This document shows positions 27,947 through 36,138 of a DNA stretch of 64,000 nucleotides, one piece after another (the stretch's first letter is position 1; the number at the start of each line of letters is the position of its first letter). The translations under genes and the position numbers were made by a program. The stretch spans positions 2,108,001 to 2,172,000 of the forward strand of contig NZ_LR134289.1 in assembly GCF_900636535.1 (NCBI RefSeq), written 5' to 3'. The stretch comes from Chryseobacterium gleum (GTDB lineage: Bacteria > Bacteroidota > Bacteroidia > Flavobacteriales > Weeksellaceae). Under the pieces are notes generated by a model. The model worked only from the letters and a program-made list of their open reading frames with translations. It did no database searches and was not told where the DNA came from.

Positions 27947-29788
27947 ATGAGTTTAATTTCGAAAAACGATCTGATCAAAGCTTCCGGCTTAAACAAAATC
28001 GGGTTCCTTAAGAACCCGGTAGCATCTGCTGTGATGAGCATTGCTAAAATAAATGAAGTAAATAAATTATACGATAAATTAAAAGATAAGGAAGGCAAAG
28101 ACTTTTTCGACTCATTTGTGAGAGAAAGAAACCTAAGCTACGTAGCTTTTGAAGAGGATCTGGCAAAGATTCCGAAAACGGGACCGTTTATTCTGGTTTC
28201 CAATCACCCGCTGGGTGCTATTGACGGAATCCTGATGTGCAAGATCCTGACAGAGGTTCGCCCGGATTTCAAGGTAATGGGGAATTTCCTTTTGGAAAAG
28301 ATCAAACCTATGGAGCCGTATGTAATCGCTGTAAATCCTTTTGAAAACAGAAAAGAAGCTTATAGCAGTTCTTCAGGAATGCGTGAAACACTCAAGCATT
28401 TACAAAACGGAGGCTGCGTAGGTATTTTCCCGGCAGGAGAAGTTTCCAACAAAAATAATCCATACGGAGAAATTTTAGATAAGGAATGGGAAAAAACAGC
28501 ACTTAAGCTTATCAGAATGGCTAAGGTTCCGGTAGTTCCAATGTATTTCCATGCCAAAAACAGCCGGCTTTTTTATCAGGTAGCCAAGCTTCATCCAAAT
28601 TTACAAACCCTGATGCTTCCTGCAGAAATGATGAATGACAGGGAAAAACCTATCAGAATCAGAATTGGACGTCCCATTACAGTAAAGGCAATGGACGATA
28701 TGGAAACAATAGAGGAATTGGGAGAGTTTCTGAAACGTAAGGTTTATATGATGAAATCTTATTATGAGAAAAGAAAATCTCTTGCTCAGAGTATCAATCT
28801 TAAGAACTTATCTGTAAAATTTCCTTTATTGAAGGAAGAAAATATTGTTCAGAATATTATTGATGAAACTCCTCTTGAAGATATCATAAATGATGTTGAC
28901 AAATTGAGAGGAACTGACAAAATGCTGTTCAGTAACGGAAATTACGAGATCTACTTTACGACTTATGAGGAAATCCCTTCTATCATGAGGGAAATCGGAC
29001 GTCAGAGAGAACTTACCTTCCGTGCTGTAGGTGAAGGAAGTAACCTTCCTTTTGATCTGGATGAATATGATAAGCATTACCATCATCTTTTCCTTTGGGA
29101 CAATGGTGAGAAAAAACTGGTGGGAGCCTACAGAATGGCACTGGGTAGAGAAGTAATGAAGAAATATGGCATCAAAGGCTTTTATACAAGTTCTTTATTT
29201 GAATTTGAGCAGGACATCCACCCTTTCTTTAAAAAGGTAATCGAAATGGGCCGTGCCTATATTTGCCAGGAATATCAGCAAAAGCCTCTTCCACTCTTTC
29301 TTTTATGGAGAGGAATTGTACATGTATGCCTGAGAAATCCAGACCATAAATTCCTTATGGGAGGTGTGAGCATCTCGAATAAGTTCTCGGAATTCTCAAA
29401 GTCTCTGATGATCGAGTTTATGCGCTCCAATTATTTTGATTCTGCTGTAGCTCAATATATCACTCCAAGGAATGAGTACAAGGTAAAGCTTCGTGACAGG
29501 GATAAAAACATCTTCTTTGAGGAAATGGAATCTGACCTTAATAAGCTGGATAAGATTATTGATGATCTTGAGCCTGAACTGAGACTTCCTGTCCTGATCA
29601 AAAAATACATCAAACAAAACGCAAAAGTAATTGCTTTTAATGTGGATCCCAACTTTAATGATGCGATCGATGGATTGATGTATATCCGAATCAGTGACCT
29701 TCCGGAAAACACGATAAAACCGGTATTGGAAGAGATGAGCGAACAGATCAGAAAAGAGCAGGAAAATAATCCGGCTGATAATCAGTAG
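27947..29788 (+). CDS. olsF: OlsF-like bifunctional ornithine-lipid acyltransferase
   Basis: 613 aa with two domains. The N-terminal PlsC-type acyltransferase has NHPLGAID (86-93, an HX4D box) and FPAGEVS (161-167). The C-terminal half (about 320-560) is an acyl-ACP-dependent N-acyltransferase of the hemolysin/GNAT type with EMGRAYICQEYQ. This order is that of OlsF, described in Serratia and Flavobacterium johnsoniae, where one protein makes lyso-ornithine lipid and then ornithine lipid. The last ~50 residues are a charged tail. It starts 22 bp after the aspartate kinase. The lipid product is inference. Confidence 0.8.
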   Translation: MSLISKNDLIKASGLNKIGFLKNPVASAVMSIAKINEVNKLYDKLKDKEGKDFFDSFVRERNLSYVAFEEDLAKIPKTGPFILVSNHPLGAIDGILMCKILTEVRPDFKVMGNFLLEKIKPMEPYVIAVNPFENRKEAYSSSSGMRETLKHLQNGGCVGIFPAGEVSNKNNPYGEILDKEWEKTALKLIRMAKVPVVPMYFHAKNSRLFYQVAKLHPNLQTLMLPAEMMNDREKPIRIRIGRPITVKAMDDMETIEELGEFLKRKVYMMKSYYEKRKSLAQSINLKNLSVKFPLLKEENIVQNIIDETPLEDIINDVDKLRGTDKMLFSNGNYEIYFTTYEEIPSIMREIGRQRELTFRAVGEGSNLPFDLDEYDKHYHHLFLWDNGEKKLVGAYRMALGREVMKKYGIKGFYTSSLFEFEQDIHPFFKKVIEMGRAYICQEYQQKPLPLFLLWRGIVHVCLRNPDHKFLMGGVSISNKFSEFSKSLMIEFMRSNYFDSAVAQYITPRNEYKVKLRDRDKNIFFEEMESDLNKLDKIIDDLEPELRLPVLIKKYIKQNAKVIAFNVDPNFNDAIDGLMYIRISDLPENTIKPVLEEMSEQIRKEQENNPADNQ

Positions 29789-29824
29789 GTTTTTAACTTT
29801 ATTCAAAAAAAGTACGATGAATAC

Positions 29825-29855
29825 TTGCTTTGTATACTAAAACTTACTACTTTTG
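29825..29855 (+). promoter_or_regulatory. Promoter of first tRNA-Phe
   Basis: TTG (29825-29827), 20 bases, then TACTTTTG (29848-29855): a textbook Bacteroidetes promoter. The same arrangement precedes the second copy at 30432. Confidence 0.8.
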
Positions 29856-29897
29856 CATCACTTTAAAACAACGAAGTAAGTCAAACAAAAATATAAT

Positions 29898-29970
29898 GGT
29901 TTCTTAGCTCAGTTGGTAGAGCAATGGATTGAAAATCCATGTGTCCCTGGTTCGATTCCTGGAGAAACCA
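29898..29970 (+). tRNA. tRNA-Phe (GAA), copy 1
   Basis: 73 nt cloverleaf. Acceptor stem GGTTTCT pairs with AGAAACC, the D arm includes AGCTCAGTTGGTAGAGC, the anticodon arm TGGATTGAAAATCCA reads GAA, and the T arm is CCTGGTTCGATTCCTGG. The CCA end is not encoded. It is identical to the copy at 30503-30575. Confidence 0.98.
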
Positions 29971-29978
29971 CTTTAAAG

Positions 29979-30003
29979 CCTCTGATTAGTCAGAGGTTTT
30001 TTT
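29979..30003 (+). terminator. Terminator of first tRNA-Phe
   Basis: CCTCTG (29979-29984) pairs with CAGAGG (29991-29996) and is followed by a run of T. The stem differs from that of copy 2, so terminators have diverged. Confidence 0.85.
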
Positions 30004-30431
30004 GTTTTTTTATATTCATGCGATATAATTCCCTGAACCCTCATCAATCTGTCTTTTAAATCAGGTATTCCGTAATAATTGTTTTCTGAAATACTGAAAT
30101 GATGCTCTATCCTTTACTACACTAGTATAAAGTAAACTTTCAGCATTCCATGTAATATCGCCTCAGATTCTCTTCTTCATCACACTGGACTATTTCTAGA
30201 GACTGTTTTTGGGTTCTGTAAATACCTCTAGAGTTTTTACCTGCATTTCTAAAGTGAAGCTTTTATTTCATTTCCTATCTAAGGTGCAACGGGAAATTAT
30301 TATCATCTGAAAAAGTAAAATATAAGAAAAACTGAAAAAAATAATAATCTATCAAAATACTGATGAACAGTACATTGAAATCAAAAACAAGCTATACCAG
30401 GATATTTCTTTAAAAAAATAAAACAAAATAC
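30004..30431. other. Spacer between the two tRNA-Phe genes, no gene seen
   Basis: About 430 bases of AT-rich DNA. No ORF with family features and no second RNA could be recognised; it may be a decayed insertion between duplicated tRNA copies. Confidence 0.5.
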
Positions 30432-30462
30432 TTGCGCGGTATCATAAAATGTTATACTTTTG
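30432..30462 (+). promoter_or_regulatory. Promoter of second tRNA-Phe
   Basis: TTG (30432-30434), 20 bases, TACTTTTG (30455-30462). From -7 through ACGAAGTAA it is the same sequence as upstream of copy 1. Confidence 0.8.
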
Positions 30463-30502
30463 CATCACTTTAAAACAACGAAGTAATAAACAAAAACATA
30501 AT

Positions 30503-30575
30503 GGTTTCTTAGCTCAGTTGGTAGAGCAATGGATTGAAAATCCATGTGTCCCTGGTTCGATTCCTGGAGAAACCA
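30503..30575 (+). tRNA. tRNA-Phe (GAA), copy 2
   Basis: Identical 73-nt gene to 29898-29970, without encoded CCA. A 60-codon reading frame across it is only a by-product of the tRNA. Confidence 0.98.
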
Positions 30576-30579
30576 CTTC

Positions 30580-30611
30580 AAAACCTCTAATTCATTTTAG
30601 AGGTTTTTTTG
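30580..30611 (+). terminator. Terminator of second tRNA-Phe
   Basis: AAAACCTCTAA (30580-30590) pairs with TTAGAGGTTTT (30597-30607), followed by T residues. Confidence 0.88.
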
Positions 30612-30836
30612 TTCTTATATTCATTTCTTAATCGTTTCGGATTTCCATACTATCTTCTGAATCAAAATTACAATTCTTAATCTCTCCGACTTCCTTATAA
30701 CCGACAATTTCGCATCTAAATAAGAAAATTAAAAATATTTAATCACATAAAGAGGAATTATTTAAGATAATTGAATTATATTTAAACATAAACAATTATA
30801 AATAATTATAACAACACCAATCCCAAAAAACAAATC

Positions 30837-33800
30837 ATGAAACATTCAATCATTCCCGAAAATGCTGACAATGAATTTAGCATTCAACAAAGTCAGTTTA
30901 AAAATGTTATTTCTATTTTTAAAGAAGTAAGCCGTTCTTTACCCGAAAAAACAGCAATTATTTCAGAAAGTAAAAGCCTCTCCTACGAAGAACTGGATCT
31001 CCAATCGGATCAACTGGCCTCCTATCTTCTGTCCTTACAATTAAAAAAAGGAACTCCCATTGCTGTCTGCATGTCACAATCTACTGAACGTATTGTTGCT
31101 TTTCTGGCTATACTGAAAGTAGGGTCAGCGTATATTCCTATTGATGGACAATTGCCGGAAAACAGGATTAAAATCATTATCGAAGATTCACAAGCTGAAC
31201 TTGTCATCACTGAAGATCCCTATCTTGACAAATTTGAAGAAACACAGGCTCAATTGATTAATATGAGCCACGGAATTAATGAACCTGCAGGGGATCGGAT
31301 TACAATCAATCCAGATGATATAGATCTGAAGCAGACAGCCTATATTATTTATACTTCAGGAAGTACAGGGATTCCAAAAGGTGTAGAAATTCATCATGAG
31401 GCTTTTTATGCTTTTATTGTATCTTTCACAAAACTTTGGGGTTATTCTGCTAAAGACAGGACACTTCAGTTCAGTTCAGCCGGATTTGATGTTTCTATCA
31501 TTGATATTTGGATTCCTTTGTTTACAGGAGCAACCGTTGTTCTGTATCCTGATAATAAAATTGTTGGAAAACCTTTGCTGGACTTTATTGTTGATCACCA
31601 GATCGAAGTTGTTCCTTTTCTTCCTCCGGCTGTATTGAGCACATTACCAACAAATCTTCCCATCGGAAAGCTCCATACCCTTTCCATTGCAGGTGAAGTA
31701 CCGTCAGAACAAACAGTAAAAAACTGGTGCAACAGAATACGTCTCATTAACGTATATGGTCCTACTGAAACTACCGTAGGTGTTATCACCCATCATTTTC
31801 AGGATGATACCAATCCTCATATTATTGGAAAACCTTTGGAGGGTACCCATATTCATATTCTCAATCAAGATATGGAGTATGTGAATGAAGGTATTACCGG
31901 AGAAATTTATATTGGTGGTATGCAGGTAGCAAAAGGGTACATCAATAAGCCGGCAGAAACCTCAGAAGTATTCATTGATGCACCTGAATGGATGCAGTCT
32001 GATTACGGAATCAGCTACAGATTATATAAATCCGGCGATCGGGGATTCTTGCGGAAAGATGGTAACATTGAGTTTGTAGGGCGTCTGGACGAGCAGGTAA
32101 AATTACGAGGATACAGAATCGAATTAAAAGAAATTGAACATCATATAGGACAACTGGCACAGGTTGCGAATGTGGCCGTAAAAGTACATCGCCCAGACCA
32201 GGGACAGCCTGTTCTTGTTGCATTTCTGGAACTTTATGAAACAGACAAAGAACGTATCACTGCGGAAGATATCCGTGCAAGACTGAAACAAAGTCTTCCA
32301 ACTTATATGCTTCCTGAAAAAATTATTTTGTATGACAAACTTCCCTTGACTATTACTGGAAAAATTGATAAGAGCAAGCTTCATGTTCCCTTACAGCAAT
32401 CCGCAAAAAAGGCAAAGGAAAAAGTAGATACCTCAGATCTTAAACAGGAAATAAAGGAAATATGGATGGATTTACTGAACCTTGATGAAATAAATGAAAA
32501 TGATAATTTCTTTGAATTGGGTGGACATTCTCTGATGCTAGGACATCTGCACGCCCTTTTACCATTTAACATCCAGAAAAGAATATCACTTCCGGAGCTG
32601 TATCAGTTCCCAACCATATCTCTTTTTGTAAAGGAAGCAGAAACCCGGCTGGCACAAAATCAGCTTAGCCAGCAACAGAAAGCCCGTCTTGTGGAACAAC
32701 AGCTTATAAAGGATGCCCAACTTCCTTTTGATTTTGAAATTACCATACAACCTGATCCTAAGATTTTATCTAATCCTTCCACAATTTTCCTCACAGGTGT
32801 TACAGGTTTTGTCGGTTCCCATCTTTTGGAAGAACTCATTCCCCGGAATCCGAATGCTGTTATTTATTGTCTTGTAAGGGCTGAGAACGAAACGTTGGGT
32901 CTGGAACGTATTAAAAGTACTTTTTTAAAATTCAAACTGATATGGAAAACAGAGTATGAGGATAAAATCAAAATTGTTTTAGGTGACCTGACCCAGCCCA
33001 AATTAGGAATTGATGAAGAATTATATGAATACCTTCTGAAAAACATTGAGGTAATTTACCACATGGGAAGTGATGTAAGTTATGTGAAACCTTACGAACA
33101 CATCAAAAAACCAAATGTTGACGGCATGGCGCATATATTACATCTGGCAGTTCATGAAAAAACAAAATTCCTGATCATTTCTTCATCTATAGGAGTTTAC
33201 AGCTGGGGAAGAAGCTTTACAGGAAAAACATGGATGACAGAGGATGATCCTATTGAACAAAACTTACCTGCCGTATGCCGAGATATGGGATATATCAGAA
33301 GCAAATGGGTAATGGACAGTATGGCTTCGAAAGCCCGTGCCAAAGGTCTTCCCCTGATCAATTTCCGTTTAGGGTTTGTAGTTTGCCATGGGGAAACCGG
33401 TGCCACTCCATTAAACCAATGGTGGAGTTCACTGATGCGTTCCTGTATTGAACTAAAAGCTTTTCCATTGGTAATGGGATTAAAAGATGAAGTAATCACT
33501 GTAGATTATGTCTGCAAATCTATTGCTCATATCAGCCAGAATCCGGAGGCAATTGGGCTCAACTTTAATCTGAATCCTTTACCGGAGCATGATCTGTCTC
33601 TTACCGATTTTTGTGTCCGTATCACCGATTACTGCGGACTGGAAATGAAAAGTTTAGATTTTGAAACCTGGTTTGAACAATGGAAACGAAATCATGAAAC
33701 GCCTGTCTATGCATTGCTTTATTTGTTTTCTGATGATGTTCACGAAGGAAAATCGCTGGTGGAAGCTTATGAAAACACCTATTATTTTAAAAGCAGTAAT

Positions 33801-33893
33801 ACAGAACGTTTTTTAGAAGGTTCAGATATCAGACCCGCCATTTTTAATAAGCCGGTTATAGAAGCGTATCTCAGATATATGAAGATGATTTAG
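30837..33893 (+). CDS. Stand-alone NRPS-like protein: adenylation - carrier - thioester reductase
   Basis: 1018 aa. Adenylation domain (about 20-515): A3 TSGSTGIPKG at 173-182, NVYGPTETT at 305-313, catalytic lysine K509 in TITGKID. Carrier domain (about 535-600): DNFFELGGHSL with S565 for phosphopantetheine. Reductase domain (about 645-1018): NAD(P)-binding TGVTGFVG at 653-660 and Y819-x3-K823. There is no condensation domain. By family logic it activates one amino or carboxylic acid, holds it as thioester and releases an aldehyde or alcohol. Hand alignment to GrsA gives specificity residues D-V-I-F-S-A-V-V-G-K, which I cannot assign to a substrate. A phosphopantetheinyl transferase must come from elsewhere. 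Confidence 0.9.
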   Translation: MKHSIIPENADNEFSIQQSQFKNVISIFKEVSRSLPEKTAIISESKSLSYEELDLQSDQLASYLLSLQLKKGTPIAVCMSQSTERIVAFLAILKVGSAYIPIDGQLPENRIKIIIEDSQAELVITEDPYLDKFEETQAQLINMSHGINEPAGDRITINPDDIDLKQTAYIIYTSGSTGIPKGVEIHHEAFYAFIVSFTKLWGYSAKDRTLQFSSAGFDVSIIDIWIPLFTGATVVLYPDNKIVGKPLLDFIVDHQIEVVPFLPPAVLSTLPTNLPIGKLHTLSIAGEVPSEQTVKNWCNRIRLINVYGPTETTVGVITHHFQDDTNPHIIGKPLEGTHIHILNQDMEYVNEGITGEIYIGGMQVAKGYINKPAETSEVFIDAPEWMQSDYGISYRLYKSGDRGFLRKDGNIEFVGRLDEQVKLRGYRIELKEIEHHIGQLAQVANVAVKVHRPDQGQPVLVAFLELYETDKERITAEDIRARLKQSLPTYMLPEKIILYDKLPLTITGKIDKSKLHVPLQQSAKKAKEKVDTSDLKQEIKEIWMDLLNLDEINENDNFFELGGHSLMLGHLHALLPFNIQKRISLPELYQFPTISLFVKEAETRLAQNQLSQQQKARLVEQQLIKDAQLPFDFEITIQPDPKILSNPSTIFLTGVTGFVGSHLLEELIPRNPNAVIYCLVRAENETLGLERIKSTFLKFKLIWKTEYEDKIKIVLGDLTQPKLGIDEELYEYLLKNIEVIYHMGSDVSYVKPYEHIKKPNVDGMAHILHLAVHEKTKFLIISSSIGVYSWGRSFTGKTWMTEDDPIEQNLPAVCRDMGYIRSKWVMDSMASKARAKGLPLINFRLGFVVCHGETGATPLNQWWSSLMRSCIELKAFPLVMGLKDEVITVDYVCKSIAHISQNPEAIGLNFNLNPLPEHDLSLTDFCVRITDYCGLEMKSLDFETWFEQWKRNHETPVYALLYLFSDDVHEGKSLVEAYENTYYFKSSNTERFLEGSDIRPAIFNKPVIEAYLRYMKMI

Positions 33894-33917
33894 TACTAAG
33901 CATTTATAAAGCACCTC

Positions 33918-33944
33918 AAAACCTCTGTTCTTCAGAGGTTTTTT
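33918..33944 (+). terminator. Terminator after the A-T-R gene
   Basis: AAACCTCTG (33919-33927) pairs with CAGAGGTTT (33933-33941) across a 5-base loop, then T residues, before the convergent response regulator gene. Confidence 0.88.
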
Positions 33945-33965
33945 GTTAACCTCTTAAAACAAGTA

Positions 33966-34727
33966 TTAAGTGTTCAGCCAGTTCAGACACTCGGCAATCT
34001 GCGGTTTACTGATAAAAACTTCTGTATTCACTTCCGGTTCAGGAGAAAGTTTCAATTCTACTTTCTGGCTTGAATGTTTGATGATTTCCGTAACTGAATT
34101 TTTATTAATAATAAATTTCCGGTTTATTTTAAAGAAAATTGCAGGATTCAGCTTCTGAATAATATCTTTAATAGTATCATCATAAATATAAGTCTGATGA
34201 TCTTTAGTAGTCAGGAAAAGGTATTTCCCGGAGGCAAAAAAGTAGGCAGTATTATGTTCGTCTATTGATTTTAATTTATTCCCTTCTCTTACCATGAAGC
34301 GTTTCATCACCTCACCTTCTGTCTGGCTTAATGAAGAAATAGATTTAAGTACCGGTTCAGGGTCGAAATTGTTTCTTATGGAGATAAATTTCTGTAAAGC
34401 TTTATGGAGATCCCCCTCTTCAAAAGGCTTCAGAAGATAATCAATGGTAAAATGCCTGAAGACTCTCATGGCATATTCATCAAATGCGGTAATAAAAATA
34501 ACCGGGGTAAAAAGTTCTACCTGTTCGAAGATTTCCAGACTCATCCCATCACCAAGATGGATATCCATAAAAATAAGATCTGCTGAATCTTTCTCAAAAA
34601 AATCAATTGCCTGCTTTTTGGAACGAAGAATAACAGTCTCTGTAACAGGGACTATGCTCTGTATATCCAAAAGATTTTTCAGATAATTAACAGCCAGCAG
34701 CTCATCTTCTATAATGGCAATTTTCAT
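33966..34727 (-). CDS. LytTR-family response regulator
   Basis: 253 aa from the ATG at 34727 (MKIAIIEDELLA). The longer upstream frame is rejected because the -7 element lies inside it. Receiver domain (1-120): phospho-acceptor D55 in FMDIHLGD, acidic pair ED at 7-8, K100 in LLKPF. LytTR DNA-binding domain (about 150-253) with FFKINRKFIINKNSV. A LytS-type kinase lies 7.5 kb upstream on the same strand and is the probable partner; the transport and protease genes between them are likely targets. Its own promoter allows an almost leaderless mRNA. Confidence 0.9.
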   Translation of the reverse strand: MKIAIIEDELLAVNYLKNLLDIQSIVPVTETVILRSKKQAIDFFEKDSADLIFMDIHLGDGMSLEIFEQVELFTPVIFITAFDEYAMRVFRHFTIDYLLKPFEEGDLHKALQKFISIRNNFDPEPVLKSISSLSQTEGEVMKRFMVREGNKLKSIDEHNTAYFFASGKYLFLTTKDHQTYIYDDTIKDIIQKLNPAIFFKINRKFIINKNSVTEIIKHSSQKVELKLSPEPEVNTEVFISKPQIAECLNWLNT

Positions 34728-34734
34728 AACGATG

Positions 34735-34762
34735 CAAAAGTACAAAAAAACCGCTGAAACAA
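34735..34762 (-). promoter_or_regulatory. Promoter of the LytTR regulator
   Basis: Minus strand: TTG (34762-34760), 17 bases, TACTTTTG (34742-34735), and the ATG at 34727. The start of transcription would be within a few bases of the start codon. The element overlaps the U tract of the SusD terminator. Confidence 0.65.
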
Positions 34763-34779
34763 TTAAGTTCAAGCGGTTT
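34744..34779 (-). terminator. Terminator of the SusC/SusD operon
   Basis: On the minus strand AAACCGCT and AGCGGTTT (34748-34755 with 34772-34779) form the stem, followed by seven U residues. It separates susD from the regulator gene. Confidence 0.85.
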
Positions 34780-34806
34780 CCTCTGTATTGAATTTGATAT
34801 GAAGTT

Positions 34807-36126
34807 TTATAAATTAGGGTTATTCTTCTTCGCACTCATTGGATATTCAATGGTATATCGCGGATCATTCTGCTGAAGAATATACTCTTTGCCACTGATG
34901 GTGTGGCTTATTTTTTTCTGATTGGCTCTTCTTAAATCAAACCATCTCTGCCCTTCCAGAGCAAATTCTCTGAATCTCTCAACCAGGATAAAGTTCATAA
35001 ATGCTGTAGAATCCATTGAAGACACTGCATTTTGTACTGAAGTATATCCGTCCGGAGTATATCTGTTTTTTACTACTTTCAGAAGTACTTCTTTAGCTTC
35101 ATTAAGTTTATTTAACTTTAATAATGCTTCAGATTTTATAAAGTACAGTTCAGCGGTTCTGAAAGACACTTTAAATTCTAAACTCCCTCCTTTGATCACC
35201 TTATACTTACTTCCATTTTTTTCAAAATACATGCCAAGCCTTCTGTCGGTCGTAGTATTGTATGAAGAAATAAGCTCCGGAGATGCAAAAGATAAATTCT
35301 TAATAGAATTATCCCAGGTATTGTCCAAAGCCATAATAGATTCTGGGGAAGCATAATGGTTGGGCGGAGTATTTACGGTATTTAAATTAGCAAGATCTGC
35401 TTTTACCGCCAGTACCTGATCTGCATAGTTTAAAGCTTTGTTCCAGTCTCCTTCGTATAGAGCTGTTCTTGCTTCAAAAGCCAGCAATGCAGTTTTTGAG
35501 AACCTGTAATTGACTCCCAGTGGCTGCTTCTGCTCAACCATCAGATCTTCTGCTTTTTTCATATCTGCATGAACCTGATTGTATACTTCCTGTACGGATG
35601 ATGGTTTCAATACCTGTTCAAGATCAATTTCAAGATTAATTGGAACCCCTCTGTCGGTAGCAGCCGTGGCACTGTTGTATGGCTTTCCGTATAAATTTAC
35701 CATATCAAAATACAGATAGGCACGAAGCGCATAAGCCTCTGCTAAAATCTGGTTTTTCTCAGGAGAATCCTGCATAGTTTTGCTTCCCTCATTAATAATC
35801 TGATTCAGATAGAAGTTCACAGAATAAAAGCTTACCCATGGAAATTCCGTAGAGGCCTGATCATTATTTGAATCTTTCCACATGGCAATCTCACGATAAG
35901 AGATAAAATCCGTAGAATTATCATCAATATTCACCTCATCGGTACGAAGGGCTACCAGAGATTTGTGAACAGGATATTTTGAATAGGCAGACGTAAGAAC
36001 TTTCCGGTAATCTTCGGTAGTTTCAGGAATAATTTTTCCTTCAGGCTGAATATCCAGAAACCTGTCACATCCGATATTGATTAAACTGATTGCTGAAAGT
36101 GCTATGATTGTTGTAATTTTTCTCAT
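34807..36126 (-). CDS. SusD/RagB family nutrient-binding lipoprotein
   Basis: 439 aa from the ATG at 36126; an in-frame TTG three codons earlier is not needed. Signal peptide with lipid cysteine C20 (INIGC), then the SusD start motif DRFLDIQPEG. AYALRAYLYFDMVNLYG (near 140) and a C-terminal ERFREFALEGQRWFDLRR segment are typical TPR-containing SusD motifs. It caps the SusC channel outside the outer membrane and captures oligomeric substrate. The gene lies 12 bp after susC. With a metalloprotease gene in the same operon, peptides are a more likely substrate than glycans, as an inference. Confidence 0.92.
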   Translation of the reverse strand: MRKITTIIALSAISLINIGCDRFLDIQPEGKIIPETTEDYRKVLTSAYSKYPVHKSLVALRTDEVNIDDNSTDFISYREIAMWKDSNNDQASTEFPWVSFYSVNFYLNQIINEGSKTMQDSPEKNQILAEAYALRAYLYFDMVNLYGKPYNSATAATDRGVPINLEIDLEQVLKPSSVQEVYNQVHADMKKAEDLMVEQKQPLGVNYRFSKTALLAFEARTALYEGDWNKALNYADQVLAVKADLANLNTVNTPPNHYASPESIMALDNTWDNSIKNLSFASPELISSYNTTTDRRLGMYFEKNGSKYKVIKGGSLEFKVSFRTAELYFIKSEALLKLNKLNEAKEVLLKVVKNRYTPDGYTSVQNAVSSMDSTAFMNFILVERFREFALEGQRWFDLRRANQKKISHTISGKEYILQQNDPRYTIEYPMSAKKNNPNL

Positions 36127-36138
36127 TTTTCTCAAATT

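Noticed and set aside
29898..30575. Genomic island attachment site at tRNA-Phe
   Set aside because: No integrase and both tRNAs are complete with their own promoters and terminators; no direct partial repeat of the tRNA end was found.
30449..30631. 60-codon frame across the second tRNA-Phe
   Set aside because: It is simply the translation of a tRNA gene and its flanks.
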